Source of the DNA: Rhizobium sp. RU36D
Lineage (GTDB): Bacteria; Pseudomonadota; Alphaproteobacteria; Rhizobiales; Rhizobiaceae
NCBI RefSeq assembly: GCF_900176345.1
Contig: NZ_FWXU01000004.1
Location: forward strand, 124,001-188,000
Reading direction: 5' to 3'
Length of the DNA: 64,000 nucleotides
Position 1 is the first letter of the stretch; every line of letters starts with the position of its first letter. The notes under the pieces were generated by a model that was given only the letters and a program-made list of their open reading frames with translations, made no database searches and was not told the DNA's origin. Positions 26,064-34,378 of this stretch are shown here, one piece after another. The position numbers and the translations under genes are program-made.

Positions 26064-26942
26064 ATGCCGCTTGCGCCCGGCGCGCGTGGTCATCGCCTGG
26101 GCATTATTGCCGGCAGCGGTTACCTTCCGCACTTCGTCGCTGAGGCGGCGCGCCGTGCCGGCGAAGATCCGTTCATCATGGCGCTTTCGAACGAAGCCGA
26201 CCAGTCCTGGGACGGGTTTGAGCACGCCGTTATCGGGGTTGGCGATGTGGCAGGCCTTGCCCGGCTTCTGAAACGCCATGACATTGGCCGCGTGGTGATG
26301 TCGGGTGCGGTGCGCCGTCGCCCGCCGCTTGCTGACATCCACGTCAACCTGCGGTCGCTTGTGAAACTGCCTTGGGCACTCAAAACCCTGCTCGCAGGCG
26401 GCGACGATGCGGTTCTGAAAATGGTGATCACGCTTATCGAGGCGCAGGGCGCGTCGGTGATTGGCGTCCAGGATATTGCGCCCGATCTCCTCGCGACGGC
26501 CGGGGCGCTTGGCAAGATCAGGCCATCGGCCGATGATATCGCCGACATCGCGCGCGCATCTGAGGCTGCGGAAGCCTTGGGGCGCCTGGATGTCGGGCAG
26601 GGCGCCGTCTCGATTGGTGGCCGCATTGTGGCGCTCGAAGGAGTCGAAGGGACCGACCGCATGCTGGGCCGCGTCGCCGAGCTTCGCGCCGAGGGACGCA
26701 TCTCGATGAAGCGAAAGGGCGTCCTGGTAAAACTCTGTAAACCCCAGCAGGATATCCGCGCCGACCTGCCGGCAATCGGTATCTCCACGGTGGTCAACGC
26801 GCAAAAGGCCGGATTGGCGGGTATCGCCGTTCAAGCGGGCCGTGCACTGGTCATCGAGCGCGAGAAGATGCTCGCGGCTGCCGATGAGGCGGGCCTGTTC
26901 GTCTGCGGCATCGATCTGGGCCTTGAGGGTTACGGACTATGA
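26064..26942 (+). CDS. lpxI: UDP-2,3-diacylglucosamine pyrophosphatase LpxI
   Basis: A 292-residue protein of the DUF1009/LpxI family, which hydrolyses UDP-2,3-diacylglucosamine to lipid X and UMP in alphaproteobacteria that lack LpxH. The N-terminus LGIIAGSGYLPHFVAEAARRAGEDPF and the C-terminal segments KRKGVLVKLCKPQQDIRADLPAIG and GIAVQAGRALVIER are typical. The ATG at 26064 has AAGG at a proper distance; a TTG at 26055 overlapping the lpxA stop is possible. It overlaps lpxB by four bases. Confidence 0.94.
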   Translation: MPLAPGARGHRLGIIAGSGYLPHFVAEAARRAGEDPFIMALSNEADQSWDGFEHAVIGVGDVAGLARLLKRHDIGRVVMSGAVRRRPPLADIHVNLRSLVKLPWALKTLLAGGDDAVLKMVITLIEAQGASVIGVQDIAPDLLATAGALGKIRPSADDIADIARASEAAEALGRLDVGQGAVSIGGRIVALEGVEGTDRMLGRVAELRAEGRISMKRKGVLVKLCKPQQDIRADLPAIGISTVVNAQKAGLAGIAVQAGRALVIEREKMLAAADEAGLFVCGIDLGLEGYGL

Positions 26943-28108
26943 CGCGGCCTCTGAAGATTGCCGTCATCGCGGGCGAAGTCTCAGGCGATTTGTTGGGCGG
27001 CGACATCATCGCCCGGCTGAAGCAGATCTATCCCGGTGAAATCACCCTGGTCGGCGTTGGCGGCGAGGCGCTGATCGGGCAGGGGCTGACATCGCTGTTC
27101 GACTTCTCCGAACTGTCGGTTATGGGCCTGACCCAGGTGTTGAAGCGCTTGCCCCGGTTCATTCAACTGATTGGCCTGACAAGCCGCGCAATCATCGCCG
27201 AAAAGCCTGACCTGCTCCTGATCATCGACAGCCCTGACTTTACGCACAGGGTGGCCCGCAAGGTGCGGGCGGCACTGCCGGACTTGCCGATCGTGAATTA
27301 TGTCTGCCCCAGCGTCTGGGCCTGGAAGGAGTATCGCGCCAAGGCCATGCTGTCCTATGTGGATCGCGTGCTTGCGGTGCTGCCCTTCGAGCCCGAGGTC
27401 ATGCAGCGTTTAGGTGGGCCGGAAACGCTATTCATCGGCCATCGCCTGACCGCGGATCGCCATGTCTTGGAAACGCGGCAAAGACGCGCGGAGCGTCCGC
27501 TCGATCCGACGCCCCGGACAGTGCTGCTCTTGCCGGGATCCCGCCGCGGGGAAATCAGCGCACTTCTGCCCGTTTTCGGGGAGGCGATGAGCGAGTTCGT
27601 GCGGCGAAACGGCGAGACGCGGTTTATCCTGCCGACCGTCCCCCGTCAGGAGGCGCTTGTGCGCCAGATCATTTCGGACTGGTCGCTGAAGCCGGAAATC
27701 GTCGTTGGGCAGGATGCCAAATGGCGCGCCTTTGCTGAGGGGGATGCGGCCATGGCAGCGTCCGGCACGGTGCTTTTGGAGCTGGCGCTGTGCGGCATCC
27801 CGGCCGTATCCACCTATAAGGGCGATATGCTGATGACGTTGTTTAGCAGCCGAATCCGGATCTGGACGGCCGCCCTGCCAAATTTAATTGCCGATTACGC
27901 AGTGATCCCCGAATATATGAATGCAGCACTGCGTCCCGGCGCCTTGGTGCGCTGGATGGAGCGGCTGACGACGGACACCATTCAGCGGGAGGTCATGCAA
28001 AAAGGCTTTGACACCGTCTGGGCGCGGCTGCGCACCGAGGTTCCCCCGGGCGAAGCCGGCGCGCGACACATGCTGGATCTGCTGCGCTCACGCAATCTCA
28101 TAAGCTGA
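26939..28108 (+). CDS. lpxB: Lipid-A-disaccharide synthase
   Basis: A 389-residue GT19 glycosyltransferase that joins lipid X and UDP-2,3-diacylglucosamine. IAVIAGEVSGDLLGGDIIARL at the N-terminus, VNYVCPSVWAWKEYRA and the LPGSRRGEI motif, followed by AASGTVLLELALCGIP, are diagnostic. It ends the plus-strand envelope block, and its stop is only five bases from the end of the convergent GT41 gene, with no visible terminator between them. Confidence 0.97.
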   Translation: MTRPLKIAVIAGEVSGDLLGGDIIARLKQIYPGEITLVGVGGEALIGQGLTSLFDFSELSVMGLTQVLKRLPRFIQLIGLTSRAIIAEKPDLLLIIDSPDFTHRVARKVRAALPDLPIVNYVCPSVWAWKEYRAKAMLSYVDRVLAVLPFEPEVMQRLGGPETLFIGHRLTADRHVLETRQRRAERPLDPTPRTVLLLPGSRRGEISALLPVFGEAMSEFVRRNGETRFILPTVPRQEALVRQIISDWSLKPEIVVGQDAKWRAFAEGDAAMAASGTVLLELALCGIPAVSTYKGDMLMTLFSSRIRIWTAALPNLIADYAVIPEYMNAALRPGALVRWMERLTTDTIQREVMQKGFDTVWARLRTEVPPGEAGARHMLDLLRSRNLIS

Positions 28109-28113
28109 CTATC

Positions 28114-30054
28114 TCACGCCGCTTCCGCGCGAAACGGTGTGACGCGTGGCGCCATGGCAGGGACATCGAAGTGATCGGGTGCAAGACCCGCCTTCGCCCT
28201 CGCGGCCATCATCTCGAACGCGCTTTCCAGATGGCGGCAGAAACGCTCGTCATCAAACAGAGGAGCGCTGAAACGATGATCGGCGATATGGCGCCGGATC
28301 GCCCGCAATTCTTCTCGGTTCTGCACCATTTGGGTGCACAGACGCACATAGTCTTCGCGATCTTCTGCAACCAGTTGCGGCAGTCCAATGGCGTTCAGCA
28401 GGCTTTCCGACACCCTCGACGCAAAGTTGGTGCCCTTGAAGGTAGCGACCGGAACCCCGGCCCACAGCATGTCGGATGTTGTCGTGTGACCATTGTACGG
28501 GAAACTGTCGAGGCCGAGGTCCGCGGCCTGGATCCTGACAATATGGGGCTTGTAATCAGTCTTTGCCGCAAACAGCAGCTGACCGGCCTTGATGCCCAAC
28601 CGTCGGAACTCCTCCGCGGTTGATTTGCGGGACGCGCCGCCATTGCACATGATCCACAGCAAGGATTGCGGATTGGCGCGCAGAACATCGGCCCAGATCG
28701 ACAGGCATTCGAGCGAGTTCTTTCGCTGGCTATGGAAGGCCGCAAAGACGAAACGGTCGGCGGGCAGGCCATAGACATGGCGCGGCTGCCCTGGCGGAAG
28801 CGCCCGATAGACCGGATCATTCGGCTGGTAGGTTTCCGGCAGGCGGCAAAATTTCTCGTGGTAGTGCGGCTTCGAACTCTCCGGCAGCACGAAGCGGTCG
28901 CCGATCACGTAGTCGCAGTCCACATTGACACAGCTGCCGGGAAAGCCCAGCCATTGCACGTGGATCGGCGCCACCGGCAGATTCATGATGCCGGAGCGGG
29001 AATTCTCGGTATGCCCCTTCAGGTCGACCAGGATGTCGATCTGGTCATTTCGAATGGCCTGCGCCGCCGCCATGTCGTCCATCTCGCCGATGCGGACGAT
29101 CCGCCCCCATTTCACCCGGTTGCCCCCGTCCATGGCCACGTATTTGTCGGGGGTTGAGCAGTAGAGAGTGGTCTCGAATCGATCGCGGTCGTGGCGTTCG
29201 AGTACGCTCTGGAACAGCCGCATGGTCGAATGGTCGTCCCACAGGTCGCTGGAGACATAACCGATCCGCAGCTTCTCCTGCCATTGGTGCGGCATCGCCC
29301 AGCGGAGAGGGCCTGAATTCGGGGCTGCCTGCGTTATCGGGCCTGTATTCGCCGCCAACCGGTTCAGGCTCTCGTCGCGGCACCACATCAGGCTGTAATG
29401 GGGGGATTCTCCGACAAGAGACGAGAGGTCACCGCGGGCAATATCATCCGCAACGGCCACTTCCTCGCGTCGCATGATGTCATAGTCACAGAACTCCCGC
29501 GCGTAGCCCAGCAAGGCCATGCGGATGAAAGGATCCTCCGGAAAGATTGCACGCAGTTTGGAGAACAGCGGGATGTTGCGCTCGTTGTTCCATTCCTGCG
29601 TCAGCAGGCCGATGGCATAGAGCAGGTGCTCCGGATCATCGCTGTCCACCAGGTCATTCTGAACGCTCTTGACCAGTTCCCTGTTGCCGCTGGCGCTTCC
29701 CAGCTTCGCCAGGACAAAGGCCGCTTCTGGATCTTTCGGATAGCGTTGACGCAGGTCCAGCGCCAGCGACATCGCCTGCCCATCGAGACCGTCATTGAGG
29801 CTGAGGCGGGCCGCACGCGCCAGGAAGGTGCGCGGGTCGATCACCATCTGGGAAGCCTGCAGATAGGCCTCAATGGCTTCCTTGATGAGGCCCAGCCCCT
29901 CAAGCGAGCGCGCCATCAGGTGCAGCACGGACCCGTCGGGGTTTGTAGCAATGATTCCGTTCAAGACTTCCAGAGCTTCGGAATACTGGCCGTTGTCAAA
30001 GGCCGCCTGAGCGCGCGCCATGCTATCGGTGCTCTGCAAGTTTCGTCTCTCCAT
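28114..30054 (-). CDS. GT41 family glycosyltransferase (SPINDLY/O-GlcNAc transferase type) with N-terminal helical repeats
   Basis: A 646-residue protein. The N-terminal half has TPR-like helices (ARAQAAFDNGQYSEALEVLNGII, ARSLEGLGLIKEAIEAYLQAS). The C-terminal half matches the catalytic region of GT41 enzymes: RIGYVSSDLWDHS-type start (KLRIGYVSSDLWDDHST), ILVDLKGHTENSRSGI, APIHVQWLGFPGS, FAAFHSQRKNS and DSFPYNGHTTTSDMLWAGVPV. Such enzymes move sugars, usually GlcNAc or fucose, onto Ser/Thr of proteins; in bacteria the acceptors are mostly unknown. No signal peptide. The start is uncertain: ATG at 30054 or 30021, or GTG at 30072. Confidence 0.88.
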   Translation of the reverse strand: MERRNLQSTDSMARAQAAFDNGQYSEALEVLNGIIATNPDGSVLHLMARSLEGLGLIKEAIEAYLQASQMVIDPRTFLARAARLSLNDGLDGQAMSLALDLRQRYPKDPEAAFVLAKLGSASGNRELVKSVQNDLVDSDDPEHLLYAIGLLTQEWNNERNIPLFSKLRAIFPEDPFIRMALLGYAREFCDYDIMRREEVAVADDIARGDLSSLVGESPHYSLMWCRDESLNRLAANTGPITQAAPNSGPLRWAMPHQWQEKLRIGYVSSDLWDDHSTMRLFQSVLERHDRDRFETTLYCSTPDKYVAMDGGNRVKWGRIVRIGEMDDMAAAQAIRNDQIDILVDLKGHTENSRSGIMNLPVAPIHVQWLGFPGSCVNVDCDYVIGDRFVLPESSKPHYHEKFCRLPETYQPNDPVYRALPPGQPRHVYGLPADRFVFAAFHSQRKNSLECLSIWADVLRANPQSLLWIMCNGGASRKSTAEEFRRLGIKAGQLLFAAKTDYKPHIVRIQAADLGLDSFPYNGHTTTSDMLWAGVPVATFKGTNFASRVSESLLNAIGLPQLVAEDREDYVRLCTQMVQNREELRAIRRHIADHRFSAPLFDDERFCRHLESAFEMMAARAKAGLAPDHFDVPAMAPRVTPFRAEAA

Positions 30055-30164
30055 GCAAACTCGTGGAGACACAAAGTAGTGTCTGGCCCTTGCGCCGGGC
30101 TAGCGACGCGACCCGGAAAAACCGGGGCAGCCTTTGCGCCAGTTGCTTGGGCTTTGCCTGCCCG

Positions 30165-31160
30165 TCAGGATTGGGACAGGCAACCGACCATCGAATCGGC
30201 AAGATTGCGGATCAGCTGCGGATAGAGGTCAGGCCCTTCCGGTATGGTGGCGCCATGGGGATCCAGGGCGGCAGACTTGGCGGACGTGCCCTCCATGACG
30301 ACGGAGACGAGCTTGGACTCAAACTGCGGTTCAGCGAACACGCAGACAGCTTTCAGCTCTGCAATCTTGTCATGGATCGCCGAAATACGTTCCGCGCCGG
30401 GCATGTTTTCCGGGCTCACGGTGACGGAGCCGGCGACCCTCACTTTGTAGCGGTGTTCGAAATACTGATAGGCGTCGTGAAACACGACGAATGGCTTGTC
30501 CGCGACGGGTGCCAGTTTCGCCTTGGTCTCCGCATCGAGTTGGTCGAGCTCTGCCTCGAGAGCCGCAAGGTTTTTGGCATAGGCGCCGGCGTTGGCCGGG
30601 TCGGCCTTGGCAAGCGTTTGTTCGACTGCCCTTGCCATGGCCTTGGCATTCATAGGGTCGAGCCACATATGCATGTCGACGCCGTGCTCTTCGTGGCCAT
30701 GGTCGTGTTCGTGGTTCTCAGCCGCCTCATGGGAATGGCCGTGATCGTGGCCTACTTCCTCGGCGTGTTCTCCGCCCCCGTGATCATGGGCTTCGAAGGG
30801 TCCACCCTCACGGTATGCCAGCTTCTCCAGGCCAGGCACGTCTTCCATTTCAACGACCTCAGCCTTGCCTGCCAGCGCCTCCAGCGGTTTCTCAAGAAAG
30901 GCTTCCAGGCCGTGGCCCATCCAGAAGACGATCTGTGCCTTCTGCAGGGCCTGGGCGTCCGATGGCCGCAAATTATAGGTATGGGCAGAGGCCGTGCCCT
31001 TCACGATCAGCGACGGCGTGCCCACATTCTTCATGACCGCGGCCACCAGGGAGTGCAGCGGCTTGATCGAGACGACCACGTCAGGTGCGGCAAAAGCCGA
31101 AACCGGCGCTAGGGTAAGCGCGGCAACACCGCCGAGCATCATGGAGCGAAGGAATTTCAT
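30165..31160 (-). CDS. znuA: Zinc ABC transporter, periplasmic binding protein
   Basis: A 331-residue cluster A-I solute-binding protein. A signal peptide ends near SAFAAPD. The first metal-binding His lies in TASAHTYNLRPSDAQAL, the second in DMHMWLDPMNA and a third in VVFHDAYQYFEHRY. Between about residues 123 and 160 is the His/Glu/Asp-rich loop typical of zinc rather than manganese binding proteins (HDHGGGEHAEEVGHDHGHSH and onward). It is divergent from znuC, sharing a control region with a Zur-box candidate. Confidence 0.96.
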   Translation of the reverse strand: MKFLRSMMLGGVAALTLAPVSAFAAPDVVVSIKPLHSLVAAVMKNVGTPSLIVKGTASAHTYNLRPSDAQALQKAQIVFWMGHGLEAFLEKPLEALAGKAEVVEMEDVPGLEKLAYREGGPFEAHDHGGGEHAEEVGHDHGHSHEAAENHEHDHGHEEHGVDMHMWLDPMNAKAMARAVEQTLAKADPANAGAYAKNLAALEAELDQLDAETKAKLAPVADKPFVVFHDAYQYFEHRYKVRVAGSVTVSPENMPGAERISAIHDKIAELKAVCVFAEPQFESKLVSVVMEGTSAKSAALDPHGATIPEGPDLYPQLIRNLADSMVGCLSQS

Positions 31161-31184
31161 GGCGCTACTCCGACTTGAATGTAA

Positions 31185-31203
31185 GATGTAATGTTATTAC
31201 ATC
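31185..31203. promoter_or_regulatory. Candidate Zur operator between znuA and znuC
   Basis: GATGTAATGTTATTACATC is a perfect 8-3-8 inverted repeat located 25 bases upstream of znuA and 64 bases upstream of znuC. A second imperfect repeat, CGTAATGCTATAACG, lies at 31209-31223. The A+T-rich TGTAATGTTATTACA form resembles Zur boxes of alphaproteobacteria, and zur itself is the last gene of the znuCB transcript. Binding by Zur is inferred. Confidence 0.75.
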
Positions 31204-31266
31204 AATTGCGTAATGCTATAACGTGTGCCATAGCCTTTCGCAACAGCAAAAAAATGCAGGTTGTTC

Positions 31267-32190
31267 ATGTCGCTCCCCAGCCTGAACCCAGACAAGCCGT
31301 TGGTCTCCCTCACTAACGCCGGATTGCGCCGCGGCGGCCGCTGGCTTGTGCGAGGCGTGGAGTTTTCGGTTCGCCGCGGTGAAATCGTGACCCTGATCGG
31401 GCCGAACGGTTCGGGAAAATCGACCAGTGCGCGCATGGCCATTGGGGTGCTGGAGCCCAGCGAAGGCAAGGTGGCGCGTCACGCCGGCCTGAAGGTCGGA
31501 TATGTACCGCAGAAGCTCGCTGTTGATTGGACGATGCCGCTCACCGTGCGACGGTTGATGACACTGACCGGTGCCCTTTCAAAGGCCGATATTGATGAGG
31601 CGCTGGAGGCGGTCGGGATCCCGCATCTTCAGGATGCCGAGGTTCAGCACCTCTCGGGCGGGGAGTTCCAGCGGGCGCTTCTTGCCCGCGCCATCGCCCG
31701 CAAGCCCGATCTCCTGGTGCTGGACGAACCTGTGCAGGGAGTCGATTTCAGCGGCGAGATCGCCCTCTACAACCTCATCACATCGATCCGCAATCGCACC
31801 GGCTGCGGCATTCTGCTGATTTCGCACGATTTGCACGTCGTCATGGCGGAGACGGACACGGTGGTCTGCCTGAATGGCCATGTCTGCTGTCGCGGAACGC
31901 CGGATGCCGTGGCGAGAAGTCCGGAATATATGCGGCTGTTTGGTGGCGCGGCCGGCCGGACGCTAGCGGTCTACAGCCACAGCCACGACCATACCCATCT
32001 GCCGGATGGACGGGTGCAGCATGAAGATGGGACGGTGACCGATCATTGTCATCCCGGTGATGGCCATCATCACGATCATTCCGATGGGCATGATCATCAT
32101 GGGCACGACGATCACCACCATGATCACGAACACGCCGCCCACGCTGTGAAGGCGGATGCGGCGCCGGGCAGGGGGCATGGCCATGCTTGA
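31267..32190 (+). CDS. znuC: Zinc ABC transporter, ATP-binding protein with His-rich C-terminal tail
   Basis: A 307-residue ATPase. Walker A is GPNGSGKST, the signature is LSGGEFQRALLARAIA, and Walker B is LLVLDEPVQGVD. The catalytic domain ends near residue 235; the last 70 residues form a tail packed with His and Asp (for example HPGDGHHHDHSDGHDHHGHD), which would bind zinc in the cytoplasm. The start is the ATG before SLPSLNPDK; a TTG two codons earlier is less likely. It overlaps znuB. Confidence 0.95.
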   Translation: MSLPSLNPDKPLVSLTNAGLRRGGRWLVRGVEFSVRRGEIVTLIGPNGSGKSTSARMAIGVLEPSEGKVARHAGLKVGYVPQKLAVDWTMPLTVRRLMTLTGALSKADIDEALEAVGIPHLQDAEVQHLSGGEFQRALLARAIARKPDLLVLDEPVQGVDFSGEIALYNLITSIRNRTGCGILLISHDLHVVMAETDTVVCLNGHVCCRGTPDAVARSPEYMRLFGGAAGRTLAVYSHSHDHTHLPDGRVQHEDGTVTDHCHPGDGHHHDHSDGHDHHGHDDHHHDHEHAAHAVKADAAPGRGHGHA

Positions 32191-32992
32191 CGACTTTTTC
32201 GTCCGCGCCCTGATTGCCGGCATTGGACTTGCTCTCATGGCCGGGCCGCTCGGCTGCTTCGTCATCTGGCGGCGGATGGCCTATTTCGGCGACACCATGG
32301 CCCATTCCGCGCTTCTGGGCGTCGCCCTGTCGCTGCTGTTTTCGCTGAACCTCATGGTCAGCGTGTTTCTTGTCGCGGCTGTGGTATCGCTGCTGCTTCT
32401 GTTCTTGCAGCGTCGGCAGGCCCTGTCGGCCGATGCGCTGCTCGGCATACTCAGCCACGCAACCCTGGCAATCGGGCTTGTGATGGTCGCCTTCATGACC
32501 TGGGTGCGCATAGACCTGATCGCCTTCCTGTTCGGGGATATCCTTGCCGTAACTGTCACCGACATCTACTTCATCTGGGGTGGCGGCATCCTGGTTCTGG
32601 CAGCGCTTGCCTGGCTCTGGCGTCCGCTGCTGGCCGCCACCGTCAATGCGGAACTGGCCGAAGCCGAAGGCATGCACCCCGAGCGAGTGCGGCTCCTCTT
32701 CATGCTGCTGATGGCCGTGGTCATCGCAATCGCCATGAAGATCGTCGGCATCATGCTGATCACCTCGCTGCTGATCATTCCCGCTGCAGCGGCCCGACGC
32801 TTTTCTTCGACGCCCGAGATCATGGCGGTGCTCGCATCCGTCATCGGGGCCGTCGCGGTTGTCGGCGGCCTGTTCGGCTCGCTCACCTACGACACCCCCT
32901 CAGGCCCTTCGATCGTGGTGGCCGCCCTGTTACTCTTCATCCTCAGCCTGTTGCCCCTGGGATCGCGGCGCGCTGCGGACAAAGCCCTGTGA
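32177..32992 (+). CDS. znuB: Zinc ABC transporter, permease
   Basis: A 271-residue ABC-3 family permease with about eight hydrophobic segments. LGCFVIWRRMAYFGDTMAHSALLGVAL and EGMHPERVRLLFMLLMAVVIAIAMKIVGIML are the conserved family segments. The start ATG at 32177 follows a G-rich stretch and overlaps znuC by 14 bases; ATG 32183 or an upstream GTG/ATG at 32156 are alternatives. Confidence 0.95.
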   Translation: MAMLDDFFVRALIAGIGLALMAGPLGCFVIWRRMAYFGDTMAHSALLGVALSLLFSLNLMVSVFLVAAVVSLLLLFLQRRQALSADALLGILSHATLAIGLVMVAFMTWVRIDLIAFLFGDILAVTVTDIYFIWGGGILVLAALAWLWRPLLAATVNAELAEAEGMHPERVRLLFMLLMAVVIAIAMKIVGIMLITSLLIIPAAAARRFSSTPEIMAVLASVIGAVAVVGGLFGSLTYDTPSGPSIVVAALLLFILSLLPLGSRRAADKAL

Positions 32993-33001
32993 GGAAAAGG
33001 C

Positions 33002-33403
33002 ATGAACGCTCCAAAGCTCACCCGCAATCAGTCTCTCGTCTATGAGGTCCTCGGTCGCTCGGAAAGCCCGCTATCGGCATATACGATACTCGACCGCCTG
33101 AGAGACCAGGGCTTCCGCGCGCCGCTGCAGGTCTATCGCGCCCTCGAGAAGCTGTTGGAGGCCGGGCTGGTTCATCGGCTCGAGAGCCTCAACGCCTTCG
33201 TTGCCTGTGCCCATACCTCGGAAAGCTGCTGTCATAATCACGGCACGGTAGCCTTCGCGATCTGCAATAGCTGCGGCCACGTCACGGAGTTCCATGATCA
33301 TGAGGTAGACCATCGGCTGGAGGACTGGGCGCGGGGCCGACGGTTCAAGGCGGAGAAAACCACCATTGAAATTCGCGGGCTTTGCGAAGCCTGCGCGGCG
33401 TAA
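33002..33403 (+). CDS. zur: Zinc uptake regulator, Fur family
   Basis: A 133-residue Fur-family repressor. The winged-helix domain (residues 1-80, LTRNQSLVYEVLGRSESPLSAYTILDRL and APLQVYRALEKLLEAGLVHRLES) is followed by a metal-binding and dimerisation domain with CxxC (ICNSCGHV) and GLCEAC, plus HDHEVDH. The position after znuCB supports Zur rather than Fur or PerR. It ends 30 bases before the convergent carbonic anhydrase-like gene. Confidence 0.93.
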   Translation: MNAPKLTRNQSLVYEVLGRSESPLSAYTILDRLRDQGFRAPLQVYRALEKLLEAGLVHRLESLNAFVACAHTSESCCHNHGTVAFAICNSCGHVTEFHDHEVDHRLEDWARGRRFKAEKTTIEIRGLCEACAA

Positions 33404-33433
33404 CACGCTGAGTCGATTCCTGACGGCCGGACG

Positions 33434-33961
33434 TCAGATCTGCCGAAGGTCGCGACGAAAACGCTGCCAGTTGGCAATGTAGTTTTGGGCGGACCGGCGC
33501 AGCCCCTCGACCGCGCTGTCGTCAAGTGTCCGGATCGCTTTTGCCGGCGATCCCACGATCAAGGAATTGTCGGGAAACGCCTTCCCTTCCGTCACCAGCG
33601 CATTGGCGCCGACCAGGCAGTTGTTGCCGATCCGGGCACCGTTGAGCACGGTTGCGCCCATGCCGACAAGCGAATTGTCGCCGATGGTGCAGCCATGAAT
33701 GATCGCATGATGTCCGATGGTGCAGCCCTTGCCGACCGTCACCGGAAAGCCCGGGTCGACATGGACCATCACGCCTTCCTGGATATTGCTGCCGTCGCCT
33801 ATTGAGATCGGCTCGTTGTCGCCACGCAGCACGGCCCCGAACCAGATACCGACATCAAGACCGATATGCACTTGTCCGATGACATGGGCATCTGGTGCAG
33901 CCCAGAAACGATCAGGATCGGCCAGAGAGGGAGTCCAATCGGCTAGGGCGTATAGCGGCAT
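33434..33961 (-). CDS. Gamma carbonic anhydrase family protein
   Basis: A 175-residue left-handed beta-helix protein of hexapeptide repeats. Zinc-ligand histidines are in place in VMVHVD and GHHAIIHGCTIG. Family members (YrdA/PaaY/CaiE type) include weak carbonic anhydrases and proteins of unknown activity. It lies next to the zinc transport and Zur genes but on the opposite strand; no zinc-regulated promoter was seen. Confidence 0.9.
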   Translation of the reverse strand: MPLYALADWTPSLADPDRFWAAPDAHVIGQVHIGLDVGIWFGAVLRGDNEPISIGDGSNIQEGVMVHVDPGFPVTVGKGCTIGHHAIIHGCTIGDNSLVGMGATVLNGARIGNNCLVGANALVTEGKAFPDNSLIVGSPAKAIRTLDDSAVEGLRRSAQNYIANWQRFRRDLRQI

Positions 33962-34060
33962 GGCAAGTCTCCGGCAAATTATCCTGTGGCGTCTGCCCCT
34001 CGTGGCGTGGCGTCCGTGATTCGGACGCTGCGAAGGCAGACGCCGTGACTATGGGTATGT

Positions 34061-34330
34061 TCAGCGTAGCCGCAAGACGACGGGCTTGCGACCGGCATGG
34101 GACCCGACATGCAGGTGAATTCTGGCCTCCGGCTGCGAGTAGCGCCAGGCACGAGCACCGTGGCTCAAAAGCAGCGCCACCAGATCCTTGCTGCGGCTGC
34201 GCGAGCGGTTGCGTCCGAGATCGGCCAGCCGCATCGCCGCTTCGTGCAGCGGATGCAGGGTGTGGCGCGCGATCCGTCCCGCCTCGCCGGGTGAGGAGCC
34301 TTGTCCGAAGTGATTTTCGTTCACTGCCAT
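34061..34330 (-). CDS. Small hypothetical protein
   Basis: An 89-residue reading frame starting MAVNENHFGQGSSPGEAGRIARH, preceded by GAGG seven bases before the ATG. The middle is Arg/Ser-rich (GRNRSRSRSKDL) and the C-terminus basic (GRKPVVLRLR). No domain is recognised and no signal peptide is seen. It fills an otherwise empty stretch between the carbonic anhydrase-like gene and the D,D-carboxypeptidase gene on the same strand. Coding is plausible but not proven. Confidence 0.45.
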   Translation of the reverse strand: MAVNENHFGQGSSPGEAGRIARHTLHPLHEAAMRLADLGRNRSRSRSKDLVALLLSHGARAWRYSQPEARIHLHVGSHAGRKPVVLRLR

Positions 34331-34378
34331 TTGAAGCCTCGTACGCTGAACCAATCGAGGTTGCCGGACGTCAGTCGC

